From: DASQEH01 sp035633755 | GTDB lineage: Bacteria > Actinomycetota > Actinomycetes > Propionibacteriales > Nocardioidaceae | NCBI GenBank assembly: GCA_035633755.1 | Contig: DASQEH010000160.1 | Coordinates: forward strand, 1-14,355 | Length of the DNA: 14,355 bases | Direction of reading: 5' to 3' | In this document: one piece after another, positions 1-6,834 of the stretch | Numbering within the stretch: the first letter of the stretch is position 1 | How the letters are laid out: each line of letters opens with the position of its first letter | Position numbers and translations under genes: made by a program | The notes under the pieces: model-generated | Databases searched by the model: none | Seen by the model: the letters and a program-made list of their open reading frames with translations, nothing else | Told to the model about the DNA's origin: nothing

Positions 1-571
1 GGCCTCGCGCCCGGACGCTGTGCACCGCAATGCCGTCGATCGTGGCTCCGCGGGCGCCATCCAAAGCCTCGACGGTCGCATCCGGCATAGCGGGGCGCTT
101 TGCCTCACTGCGTGCGGCCGCGACCATCTCGGCCGTACGGCGCGCCGTCCCGGACGGTGCGTCGACCTTGGTCGGATGATGCATCTCCACAATCTCGACC
201 GACTCGAAGAACCGGGCCGCCTCGGCAGCGAAACGCATCATGAGGACCGCACCGATGGAGAAGTTGGGCACCACCAACACCCCCACCTGGGGGGCGTCGG
301 CCAGCAGCCTCTCCACTGATGCCAGCTTCTGCGCAGTGAAGCCCGACGTTCCCACGACGGCGCTGACCCCGTGGTCGATGCACCACGTCAGGTTGTCCAT
401 GACGGCACTCGGAGACGTGAAGTCGACGGCCACGTCGGCCACGTCGAGGACGGACAGGTCGTCGTCGACGTCGACACGGGCCACCAGGTCCAGGTCTTCT
501 GAGGCGTCGATGGCGTCGCAGGCGGCCGACCCCATCTTGCCCCGGGCACCCAGCACACCAACAGCGATCAT
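1..571 (-). CDS. dapB: 4-hydroxy-tetrahydrodipicolinate reductase, DapB (3' end cut by window edge)
   Basis: This enzyme performs the NAD(P)H-dependent reduction step of the diaminopimelate/lysine pathway in the cytosol, feeding peptidoglycan and lysine synthesis. The first 190 residues are present; actinobacterial DapB is usually about 245-250 residues, so roughly 55-60 are missing beyond the left edge. Visible motifs are the N-terminal dinucleotide-binding loop GVLGARGKMG (5-14), GTSGFT (74-79), VPNFSIGAV (101-109) and the active-site signature HHPTKVDAPSGTA (131-143), which holds the catalytic His and Lys135. The chosen ATG at 571 gives the short N-terminus typical of mycobacterial DapB. 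An in-frame GTG at 595 would add eight residues. Neither start has a clear Shine-Dalgarno, but a TACAGT box lies six bases before the ATG, suggesting leaderless transcription. It follows the M16 peptidase gene on the same strand after a 61-bp gap. The identification is firm; the start is less so. Confidence 0.95.
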   Translation of the reverse strand, partial: MIAVGVLGARGKMGSAACDAIDASEDLDLVARVDVDDDLSVLDVADVAVDFTSPSAVMDNLTWCIDHGVSAVVGTSGFTAQKLASVERLLADAPQVGVLVVPNFSIGAVLMMRFAAEAARFFESVEIVEMHHPTKVDAPSGTARRTAEMVAAARSEAKRPAMPDATVEALDGARGATIDGIAVHSVRARG

Positions 572-577
572 GCTGGA

Positions 578-583
578 ACTGTA
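578..583 (-). promoter_or_regulatory. Possible -10 box for leaderless dapB transcript
   Basis: On the minus strand TACAGT fits the actinobacterial -10 pattern TANNNT. It is followed by exactly six bases (TCCAGC) and then the dapB ATG, so transcription would begin at or next to the start codon. No AGGAG-like site precedes the ATG. No convincing -35 is seen 16-18 bases upstream. This is a candidate only. Confidence 0.35.
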
Positions 584-632
584 ACGGTCACTCACGGAGG
601 CGTTCGCGGCGACAGCTCGGCCGTCGACAGAC

Positions 633-1985
633 TTACGAGAGGCGTTTCAAGGCCTTGCCTGGCCCTACCACCGCAAGCGTGGAGGGAGCCGCGAGGACGT
701 CCCTTGCGGCGGCATGCACGTCGTCGAGCGTCACGGCATTGATGCGGTCCAAGGACGCGTCAATGCTGAGCAGCTCGTTGGGGACCAGCTCGGACTTTCC
801 GATCCGGGTCATCCTGGCGCCGGCGTCCTCCAACCCCATCACGAGCGACCCGCGCAGCTGGCCCTGCCCTCGCTGCAGCTCCTCGAGTGTGATGCCGGCC
901 GCGGCGACCTTGTCGAGCTCGTCGCGGCAGATCCCGAGCACGTCGGAGATCTTGCTCGGCATGCAGCCACCAGCGACCGCGAAGTATCCGCTGTCGACGA
1001 ACTGGCTGGTGAACGAGTAGATCGTGTAGGCCAGTCCGCGACGCTCACGGACCTGCTGGAACAACCGGCTCGAGGTCCCGCCTCCAACGGCGGCGTTGAG
1101 GACACCCAACGCGAATCGGCGGGGGTCGTTGCGTGGGTACGACGGCATCCCCAACACGAAGCTGGCTTGTTCGCTCGGGTGCTCGATGAGGCGTGTACCG
1201 GAATGCGTGACCGCCGGTTGGGCGGTGGTGCGCACGGGGGCCGGCTGGAGCTGCGGGTCCCCGAGGGCGTTGGCTACCGAGAAGGCCTCCAGCACGCTGC
1301 TCACGACACGGTCGTGGTCAACGCTGCCGGCTGCCGCGAAGACGAGTCGGTCTGCGGTGTATCGACGTCGGTAGTAGTTGACGATCTGACGCCGACTCAA
1401 AGCGTTGATCGACTCCACGGAGCCGGTGATGACACGCCCCAGGGGCGAGGCGGCCCCGTACAGAGCAGCGACGAACTCGTCGTGCACCACATCGTCGGGG
1501 TCGTCGTCGTGCATCGCGATCTCTTCGAGGATGACGCCGCGTTCGCTCTCGACCTCGACCGAGGGGATCAGTGACGACGTCACCATGTCGCAGATGACGT
1601 CGGTGGCAAGGGGCAGGTCAGCCTCGAGCACGCGGGCGTGGTAGCAGGTGAACTCCTTGCCGGTGAAGGCGTTGAGCTCGCCTCCGACCGCGTCCAGCTC
1701 GGCGGAGATGTCCATCGCCGTACGACGCTGAGTGCCCTTGAAGAGCAAGTGCTCCAGGAAGTGGGTGGCGCCGCCCAGCGAGCGCGACTCATCGCGTGAC
1801 CCCACGTTGACCCAGAGACCAACGGTCGCCGAGCGGGCGCCAGGCATCGTCTCGGTCAGGACGCGAAGTCCCCCGGGGAGAACGGTGCGGCGGACCGTGG
1901 AAGCCACGGACCCGCCGTCACCGCGCTCAGTCAGGAGCGTCTGGGTTGACCCGACGCCTTGTTCGGCGGCGGACACGTACCCCAC
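633..1985 (-). CDS. M16 family zinc metallopeptidase (PepR / mitochondrial processing peptidase-like)
   Basis: This is a 450-residue M16 (pitrilysin) peptidase of the short two-domain type resembling mycobacterial PepR and processing-peptidase beta subunits. The inverted zinc motif HFLEH (75-79) supplies two His ligands and the catalytic Glu78, and the third ligand is Glu154 or Glu155 in VILEEIAMHDDDPDD. The C-terminal domain has the family's GGGTSSRLFQQVRERRGLAY stretch (301-320). No signal peptide is visible, so it should be cytosolic; the substrate is unknown. The GTG at 1985 lies six bases after the pnp stop and lacks a good ribosome-binding site. GTGs at 1976 and 1907 are alternatives, the last starting just before the conserved VRRTVLPGGL. 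The spacing suggests co-transcription and coupled translation with pnp, an order also known in Streptomyces and mycobacteria. Family assignment is firm; start and role are not. Confidence 0.93.
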   Translation of the reverse strand: MGYVSAAEQGVGSTQTLLTERGDGGSVASTVRRTVLPGGLRVLTETMPGARSATVGLWVNVGSRDESRSLGGATHFLEHLLFKGTQRRTAMDISAELDAVGGELNAFTGKEFTCYHARVLEADLPLATDVICDMVTSSLIPSVEVESERGVILEEIAMHDDDPDDVVHDEFVAALYGAASPLGRVITGSVESINALSRRQIVNYYRRRYTADRLVFAAAGSVDHDRVVSSVLEAFSVANALGDPQLQPAPVRTTAQPAVTHSGTRLIEHPSEQASFVLGMPSYPRNDPRRFALGVLNAAVGGGTSSRLFQQVRERRGLAYTIYSFTSQFVDSGYFAVAGGCMPSKISDVLGICRDELDKVAAAGITLEELQRGQGQLRGSLVMGLEDAGARMTRIGKSELVPNELLSIDASLDRINAVTLDDVHAAARDVLAAPSTLAVVGPGKALKRLS

Positions 1986-1991
1986 GGACGA

Positions 1992-4223
1992 TCAGGCGTT
2001 GGCGTCGGCGCTGACACCGGCGTCGGCGTCTCCGCTGACTTCGTCCTCGACCACTGGGACCAGCGACAGCTTGCCGCGGTCATCGATCTCGCCGATCTCG
2101 ACCTGCAGCTTCTGTCCGACCGAGACCACGTCGTCAACGCTTTCCACCCGCTTGCCGCCGGCCAAGGCCCGCAGCTTCGAGATGTGCAGCAAGCCATCCT
2201 TGCCTGGGAGAAGGGACACGAAAGCACCGAAGGCCGTCGTCTTCACGACCGTGCCGAGATAGCGCTCGCCGATCTCCGGCATCTGGGGGTTGGCAATCGC
2301 ATTGATTGTGGCCCGGGCAGCCTCAGCCGCGGCCCCGTTGTCGGCGCCCACGTAGATCGTGCCGTCGTCCTCGATGCTGATCTGCGCGCCCGTGTCATCC
2401 TGGATCTGGTTGATGACCTTGCCCTTGGGCCCGATCACCTCACCGATCTTGTCGACGGGGACCTTCATGGTGAGGATCCGCGGTGCCGTCGGCGCCATCT
2501 CGTCCGGCGCGTCGATGGCCTCGGACATCACATCGAGGATGGCCATCCGGGCGTCACGGGCCTGCTGCAGCGCAGCACCCAACACGGATGCCGGGATGCC
2601 GTCGAGCTTGGTGTCGAGCTGCAGCGCAGTGACGAACTCGCGGGTTCCGGCCACCTTGAAGTCCATGTCGCCGAAGGCATCCTCTGATCCGAGGATGTCG
2701 GTCAACGTGACGTACCTCTGCTCGCCATCGACCTCACCGGTGATGAGACCCATGGCGATGCCGGCGACCGGTGCCCTCAGCGGCACACCGGCGTTGTACA
2801 GAGCCATGGTCGATGCGCAGACCGACCCCATCGACGTGGACCCGTTGGACCCGAGGGCCTCCGAGACCTGTCGAATCGCGTAAGGGAACTCCTCCCGGGA
2901 CGGCAGAACGGGCTCCAGTGCGCGTCCCGCCAGCGCACCGTGGCCGATCTCGCGACGCTTGGGCGAGCCGACTCGGCCGGTTTCGCCGGTCGAGTAGGGA
3001 GGGAAGTTGTAGTTGTGCATGTAGCGCCGGCTCTTCTCCGGCGACAAGGTGTCGAGCTTCTGCTCGAGCGACAGCATGTTGAGCGTCGTGACGCCGAGGA
3101 TCTGGGTCTCGCCACGCTCGAAGAGAGCCGAGCCGTGCACGCGGGGCAGGACACCCACTTCGGTGCTCAGGGTCCGGATGTCCGTCAGGCCGCGACCGTC
3201 CATGCGAACGTGGTCGCGCAGCGTGCGGTCCCGGACGACCTTCTTGGTGACGGCCCGGAAAGCCGCCCCGATCTCCTTCTCGCGGCCCTCGAACTGAGGC
3301 GCGACCTTGTCGAGCACTGCTGCCTTCACAGCGTCGAGGCGGTCCTCGCGCTCGGCCTTGGCGACGATTGCCAGGGCCGGCGCAAGCTCGTCGGCGACGG
3401 CGGCCTCGACCGCTGCGTAGACGTCGTCCAGGTAGTCCAAGAAGCGTGGGAACTCGCTGACCGGCTTGGCTGCCACATCAGCCAGCTGTTGCTGCGCCTC
3501 GCAGAGCTGCTTGATGAAGGACTTCGACGCCTCGAGGCCCTCGGCCACGACGTCCTCTGTCGGAGGCCGGGCGCCGCCTTGCACCTGCTCCCACGTGGCC
3601 AAGGTCGACTCGGCCTCGACCATCATGATCGCCACATCGCCGGATAGGGTGACACGGCCGGCGACGACCATGTCGAAGACGGCGTTCTCGAGCTGACTGT
3701 GGTTGGGGAACGCGACCCAGTCGCCGTCGAGCAGGGCGACGCGGACGCCACCGATCGGGCCGCTGAAGGGCAGGCCGGACAGTTGGGTGGACAGTGACGC
3801 GGCGTTGATGGCCAGGACGTCGTACGGCGTGTCCGGGTGGAGAGCGAGCACAGTGATGACGACCTGTACCTCGTTGCGCAAGCCGGACACGAAAGATGGG
3901 CGCAGCGGCCGGTCGATGAGCCGGCACGTCAAGATGGCGTCCTCGGACGGGCGCCCCTCTCGGCGGAAGAACGAGCCGGGGATGCGGCCGGCGGCATACA
4001 TCCGCTCTTCGACGTCAACGGTCAGCGGGAAGAAGTCGAAGTGGTCCTTCGGGTGCTTGCCCGCGGTCGTGGCCGAGAGCAGCATGGTCTCGTCGTCGAG
4101 GTAGGCCACAGCAGAGCCGGCTGCCTGTCGGGCAAGCTGCCCGGTCTCGAAGCGGATGGTGCGTGTGCCGTGACGACCGTTGTCGATCACGGTTTCTACG
4201 GTTTGAGGGTCGGATCCCGACAT
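1992..4223 (-). CDS. pnp: Polyribonucleotide nucleotidyltransferase / guanosine pentaphosphate synthetase (PNPase, GPSI)
   Basis: PNPase degrades RNA 3' to 5' by phosphorolysis, can add 3' tails, and was described in Streptomyces as GPSI with pppGpp-synthesising activity. The 743-residue product shows the full architecture: first RNase PH-like domain (about 10-220), helical linker (about 245-330), catalytic second RNase PH domain (about 335-560), KH domain with GPKG (598-601) and S1 domain (about 651-722). Active-site residues are present in GSNGSTSMGS (458-467) and EDAFGDMDFK (514-523), where Asp515 and Asp521 match the E. coli catalytic aspartates. The ATG at 4223 was chosen because AAAGGA lies a few bases upstream. 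The frame stays open to an ATG at 4328, but those 35 extra codons look non-conserved. The Ala/Asp-rich tail (728-743) is variable. It lies downstream of rpsO and upstream of the peptidase gene, as in related genomes. Confidence 0.97.
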   Translation of the reverse strand: MSGSDPQTVETVIDNGRHGTRTIRFETGQLARQAAGSAVAYLDDETMLLSATTAGKHPKDHFDFFPLTVDVEERMYAAGRIPGSFFRREGRPSEDAILTCRLIDRPLRPSFVSGLRNEVQVVITVLALHPDTPYDVLAINAASLSTQLSGLPFSGPIGGVRVALLDGDWVAFPNHSQLENAVFDMVVAGRVTLSGDVAIMMVEAESTLATWEQVQGGARPPTEDVVAEGLEASKSFIKQLCEAQQQLADVAAKPVSEFPRFLDYLDDVYAAVEAAVADELAPALAIVAKAEREDRLDAVKAAVLDKVAPQFEGREKEIGAAFRAVTKKVVRDRTLRDHVRMDGRGLTDIRTLSTEVGVLPRVHGSALFERGETQILGVTTLNMLSLEQKLDTLSPEKSRRYMHNYNFPPYSTGETGRVGSPKRREIGHGALAGRALEPVLPSREEFPYAIRQVSEALGSNGSTSMGSVCASTMALYNAGVPLRAPVAGIAMGLITGEVDGEQRYVTLTDILGSEDAFGDMDFKVAGTREFVTALQLDTKLDGIPASVLGAALQQARDARMAILDVMSEAIDAPDEMAPTAPRILTMKVPVDKIGEVIGPKGKVINQIQDDTGAQISIEDDGTIYVGADNGAAAEAARATINAIANPQMPEIGERYLGTVVKTTAFGAFVSLLPGKDGLLHISKLRALAGGKRVESVDDVVSVGQKLQVEIGEIDDRGKLSLVPVVEDEVSGDADAGVSADANA

Positions 4224-4668
4224 GGGAGTCCTTTCTTTGCGCGTGACGCCACGCGTTGTATGCGCCGGGGGCGCAGGCTCACGGATGCGGACCGGTCCTG
4301 TGACCAGGTGATCCACGAGCGAGCGCATCCGGCCGGTCAGCGCGAAGCTGGACCGACGAGAGCCGGAGCTGACTGTGCTGCGGCCGGTCTTCGATTGGAG
4401 CCCGCGGGACGTAGCGAGACGGCGTCTCGCAAGCCCCGAAGACCACTACCGAGGACCGGCGTCCTCGCACGGGCGTCAGCGCCTGACGTCACTGGTGGTC
4501 GCGCCCCAACCGGGACGCGTGATGAGTGGTGTGAACGCTATTCAGTTGTGACAGCAGGAAGGGTGGGGCGGTCCTTGCGGAACGGCCCATCCCCCTGATT
4601 CGGGGGCGCCCGGCCTGCCGGCAGGGCAGGCGATGCGGCCATCTCTGACGATATGCCGCCGGCCGGGC
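4224..4668 (-). other. 445-bp rpsO-pnp spacer with several hairpins
   Basis: No credible gene lies here. On the transcribed minus strand I find a run of short perfect inverted repeats: 4613-4631 (7-bp stem, 5-nt loop), 4591-4606 (5 bp, 6-nt loop), 4474-4488 (6 bp, 3-nt loop), 4414-4430 (7 bp, 3-nt loop) and 4261-4275 (6 bp, 3-nt loop, just before the pnp ribosome-binding site). None is followed by a T-run. The Streptomyces rpsO-pnp spacer is known to contain a pnp promoter and a hairpin cut by RNase III, so a similar role is plausible. A weak -10-like TAGCGT sits at 4535-4540 on the minus strand, without a good -35. The right end of the spacer may also act as a partial rpsO terminator. Confidence 0.6.
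4591..4631 (-). terminator. Tandem GC-rich hairpins downstream of rpsO
   Basis: Two adjacent perfect stem-loops lie 38 bases after the rpsO stop on the minus strand: GCCTGCC/GGCAGGC (4613-4619 with 4625-4631) and CCCCC/GGGGG (4591-4595 with 4602-4606). There is no T-tract, which is common for actinobacterial terminators. They may terminate part of the rpsO transcript or serve as an RNA-processing or 3'-end-protecting structure before pnp. Confidence 0.45.
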
Positions 4669-4938
4669 TCAGCGGCGCAGGCCGAGCCGTTCGATGATGC
4701 TTCGGTATCGCGAGATCTCGGTTTGCTGTAGATAGTTCAGCAGGCGACGGCGTTGACCGACCAGCAACAGCAGCCCGCGACGGCTGTGGTGGTCGTGCTT
4801 GTGCTCCTTCAGGTGGTTGGTGAGGTCGGAGATGCGCTTGGTGAGCAGCGCTACCTGAACCTCAGGCGACCCGGTGTCACCGCTAGAGGTGCCGTACTCT
4901 TCGATGATCGTCTTCTTCGTTGCGGCGTCCAGCGGCAC
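4669..4938 (-). CDS. rpsO: 30S ribosomal protein S15
   Basis: S15 is a primary binder of 16S rRNA in the central domain and helps form the platform of the small subunit. The 89-residue product is the usual full length and matches the family throughout. The N-terminal helix is followed by TGSPEVQVALLTKRI (22-36), the rRNA-contacting HLKEHKHDHHSRRGL (42-56) and the C-terminal RRRLLNYL and RYRSIIERLGLRR stretches. The start is a GTG at 4938, supported by AAGGAG at 4944-4949. It stands between ribF and pnp, which is the usual order in high-GC Gram-positive bacteria. S15 represses its own translation in several bacteria; two small hairpins in the leader (4973-4991 and 5008-5020) could serve that purpose here, but this is inference. 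Confidence 0.98.
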   Translation of the reverse strand: MPLDAATKKTIIEEYGTSSGDTGSPEVQVALLTKRISDLTNHLKEHKHDHHSRRGLLLLVGQRRRLLNYLQQTEISRYRSIIERLGLRR

Positions 4939-5192
4939 GCGATCTCCTTCAGGGCTTCGGTTGCGCGGCGCGCCGGGGCCTGTTCACCCGGGCACTCTCG
5001 ATCCGCGGCCGTTACACGGCGTGCTCAGAGTACCAGCGCCCGCGACCTCCACCCAATTTGTCGGTACGGGTGGACCGCTCCACGTCGCTCCTGCCCCGGC
5101 GCCCAACGTGATCGTCTCGTCGCTCAGCGACTGGCCCACTGCTGCTCGAACGGACGTCGCCGGCGTCTGGTCCATCGACCTTCAGTCGGGGA
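4939..5192 (-). other. ribF-rpsO spacer and rpsO leader
   Basis: This 254-bp spacer holds no gene that I accept. On the minus strand it contains a candidate promoter (5027-5056). The roughly 80-nt leader that would follow can form CCGGG/CCCGG (4973-4977 with 4987-4991) and GCCGT/ACGGC (5008-5012 with 5016-5020). No obvious terminator follows ribF. Confidence 0.5.
5027..5056 (-). promoter_or_regulatory. Candidate rpsO promoter
   Basis: On the minus strand TTGGGT (5051-5056) and TACTCT (5027-5032) are separated by 18 bases. The -10 fits TANNNT and the -35 keeps the TTG core. Initiation would give a leader of about 80 nt before the rpsO GTG. An rpsO promoter at this point agrees with the operon organisation known in Streptomyces. 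Confidence 0.4.
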
Positions 5193-6242
5193 TCACCGTC
5201 GAGTCGCTGATGGGCCGGCATCGGGAGCCACCTCCGGCGGGCGGGCGCTGACAGCCGCAGACGTGCCCGCGCTGCGAGCTGCATCCGGCCTGACGGTGTC
5301 GGTCAGGATCGTGCGAGCCTGATCCACGTCGGTCTTCATCTGTGCGACGAGTTCGTCGACCGAGTCGAACTTGACCATGCCTCGCAGTCGCGCGACGAAG
5401 AACACCGCGACGGGCACACCGTAGAGCTCGAGATCGGTGCGGTCCAAGACGTACGCCTCAACCCTGCGGTCGGCTCCGTCGAACGTCGGGTTGCTGCCGA
5501 CCGAGATGGCGGCCGGCCAGTAGGGGGCTTCAGCATCGTCCAGCCGGCGCAGCCAGCCGGCGTAGACACCGTCGACCGGGACGGCCGTACGCGTAATGGA
5601 GACCGGGACGTTAGCGGTGGGGTACCCGAGTTCACGGCCCCGTTGGTCACCGCGCACGACATAGCCTTGAAGCGACAAAGGCCGCCCCAGAGCCTCGTTG
5701 GCCGCCGCGACATCGCCGTCGGCGATGCACTGACGGATGTACGTGGACGACCACGAACGCCCGGGTGTGCCGTCGAGTGGCAACGCATGGACCGCGACGC
5801 CACGCTCGCTGCACAAGGCCTTCAGCAGGTCAACGTCGCCGAGCGCCCGGTTGCCGAAGCGGAAGTTCTCGCCCACCACGACGGCGCTTGCACGCAGTGA
5901 CCCCAGCAGGATGTCGAGCACGAAGTCCTCCGCTGACACCCGGGCCAGCGCTGGAGTGAATGCCAGCACCAGGGCTGCATCGGCGCCCGCCGTGCCCAGG
6001 AGATGCAGCCGCTCGGCCAGCGACGACAGTGCCTGCGGCGCCCGGTCTGGCGCGACGACCGTCAACGGGTGTGGGTCGAACGTCACACACACGACCGGCA
6101 GACCGCCGCGTTCGATCGCCGCCTGACGGGCGCACTCGAGGACGTGGCGATGACCGAGATGAACTCCGTCGAAGTTGCCGATCGTCACGACGGTCGGGCC
6201 CAGGTCTGCCGGTATGTCGCGGACGTCGTGCCATACCTGCAT
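5193..6242 (-). CDS. ribF: Bifunctional riboflavin kinase / FAD synthetase
   Basis: RibF phosphorylates riboflavin to FMN and then adenylates FMN to FAD in the cytosol. The 349-residue protein has both modules. The N-terminal nucleotidyltransferase domain (about 15-180) carries GNFDGVHLGH (22-31), FDPHP (55-59), GENFRFG (124-130) and SSTYIR (165-170). The C-terminal kinase domain (about 185-310) carries GRELGYPTANV (202-212) and SVGSNPTF (247-254), plus VEAYVLD (261-267) with the Glu expected at the active site. A disordered Ala/Pro/Ser-rich tail of about 35 residues follows. The ATG at 6242 has AAGGAG at 6254-6259, an 11-base spacing that is slightly long. The gene normally follows truB, but here a plus-strand HPr gene stands between them, so ribF probably has its own promoter in 6243-6559. 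I see no FMN riboswitch. Confidence 0.97.
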   Translation of the reverse strand: MQVWHDVRDIPADLGPTVVTIGNFDGVHLGHRHVLECARQAAIERGGLPVVCVTFDPHPLTVVAPDRAPQALSSLAERLHLLGTAGADAALVLAFTPALARVSAEDFVLDILLGSLRASAVVVGENFRFGNRALGDVDLLKALCSERGVAVHALPLDGTPGRSWSSTYIRQCIADGDVAAANEALGRPLSLQGYVVRGDQRGRELGYPTANVPVSITRTAVPVDGVYAGWLRRLDDAEAPYWPAAISVGSNPTFDGADRRVEAYVLDRTDLELYGVPVAVFFVARLRGMVKFDSVDELVAQMKTDVDQARTILTDTVRPDAARSAGTSAAVSARPPEVAPDAGPSATRR

Positions 6243-6502
6243 CGCTGAAGACGCTCCTTGACTTAGTCACGCGCTGTCAGGTCAAACTCTCCCACGGCCG
6301 GGCCTAGGCAACATCCTCGACGTCGATACGCACCCTCGACGGCCCGCGTGTGGTCGGAGGTGGCCACCCCCTGACCGAACCAGAATCCATTCGCGCATCC
6401 GTGCCCTAGTACTGCCGGACAACGCATGCCGGCCTGACACCACGCCTCCCCCTCGAGCGCACCTACCACAGGGGCCGATTCGTATGGGCTACGACGCGGG
6501 TG

Positions 6503-6530
6503 GTGACAGACGTGGCAACACTGCCAAGAT
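6503..6530 (+). promoter_or_regulatory. Weak candidate ptsH promoter
   Basis: GTGACA (6503-6508) and CAAGAT (6525-6530) are 16 bases apart and resemble a sigma70-type -35/-10 pair, though the -10 is poor. Initiation near 6537 would fall inside the 6528-6542 palindrome and give a leader of roughly 20 nt containing the ptsH ribosome-binding site. Confidence 0.25.
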
Positions 6531-6542
6531 GAGCCACTCATC
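6528..6542. repeat. 15-bp palindrome just upstream of ptsH
   Basis: The perfect inverted repeat GATGAG-CCA-CTCATC ends a few bases before the GGAAGGA ribosome-binding site of ptsH and overlaps its candidate -10. It could be an operator or a small leader hairpin. No known regulator motif is recognised. Confidence 0.4.
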
Positions 6543-6559
6543 ACGGAAGGACGCGCCTC

Positions 6560-6817
6560 ATGGCCAGCATCACCGTCAAGGTCGGCTCGTCAGTCGGCCT
6601 GCACGCCCGTCCGGCCACCACCATTTCCCAGCGGGCTGCCGAGCTGAAGACGCAGGTCACCTTGTCGCTGCCCGGCGGTGAGCCGGTCGAGGCGGACTCC
6701 GCGCTGCTGGTCATGACGCTGGGGGCCACTCATGGTGACGAGGTGGTGGTGTCGTCGGACGACGAGGCAGCCGCTCAGATCATTGCCGATCTGGTGGCCG
6801 CCGACCTGGACGCCTGA
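6560..6817 (+). CDS. ptsH: Phosphocarrier protein HPr
   Basis: HPr accepts a phosphate from PEP via Enzyme I on His15 and passes it to sugar-specific EIIA domains of the phosphotransferase system. The 85-residue product is full length. The active-site loop GLHARPA (13-19) holds His15 and Arg17. DSALLVMTLGA (46-56) matches the region around the regulatory Ser46 of Bacillus HPr, with Ser47 in that place. Actinobacteria generally lack HPr kinase, so that Ser may be unused. The ATG at 6560 is preceded by GGAAGGA at a suitable distance. It is the only plus-strand gene inside a long minus-strand cluster; its stop lies 17 bases from the truB stop (tail to tail). No Enzyme I or EII gene is present in the window. 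Identification is firm; the placement is unusual. Confidence 0.95.
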   Translation: MASITVKVGSSVGLHARPATTISQRAAELKTQVTLSLPGGEPVEADSALLVMTLGATHGDEVVVSSDDEAAAQIIADLVAADLDA

Positions 6818-6829
6818 GCCTGCAGCGTC
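6809..6829. terminator. Small hairpin between convergent ptsH and truB ends
   Basis: GACG (6809-6812) pairs with CGTC (6826-6829). With C6813 bulged, CTG (6814-6816) pairs with CAG (6823-6825), giving a 7-bp imperfect stem and a 6-nt loop across the ptsH stop. It could act weakly on transcripts from both strands. There is no T-tract, so this is a tentative call. Confidence 0.25.
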
Positions 6830-6834
6830 AGTCG

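Larger units (their letters stand above)
6243..6559. other. Divergent ribF / ptsH intergenic region
   Basis: This 317-bp region separates the diverging ribF and ptsH starts and must hold the control signals for at least ptsH. It contains several palindromic elements: TTGAC-N18-GTCAA (6258-6262 with 6281-6285, overlapping the ribF ribosome-binding site), GCCTAGGC (6302-6309), GGTGGCCACC (6359-6368) and GATGAG-CCA-CTCATC (6528-6542). A weak plus-strand promoter is listed separately. I could not find a convincing minus-strand promoter for ribF. The longest open frames here have Cys/Trp-rich, non-conserved-looking compositions and are not accepted as genes. Confidence 0.5.

Noticed and set aside
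714..1574. 286-codon plus-strand frame opposite the M16 peptidase
   Set aside because: Shadow of a well-supported gene; no family resemblance and no ribosome-binding site.
4224..4328. 35-codon N-terminal extension of pnp to an ATG at 4328
   Set aside because: The ATG at 4223 has a strong ribosome-binding site and matches family N-termini; the extension is Pro/Arg-rich and not family-like.
3837..4598. 253-codon plus-strand frame across the pnp 5' end and the spacer
   Set aside because: Mostly antisense to conserved PNPase sequence; composition is shadow-like.
4984..5175. 63-codon minus-strand frame between ribF and rpsO
   Set aside because: Third-position GC is only moderate, the start follows a stop closely with a badly spaced AAGG, no family is recognised, and it overlaps the candidate rpsO promoter. 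It remains a weak possibility.
6243..6400. FMN riboswitch upstream of ribF
   Set aside because: I looked for the conserved RFN element signature and found none; actinobacterial ribF genes often lack it.
6263..6544. 93-codon minus-strand frame in the ribF-ptsH spacer
   Set aside because: Cys/Trp/Gly-rich shadow-like composition and no plausible ribosome-binding site.
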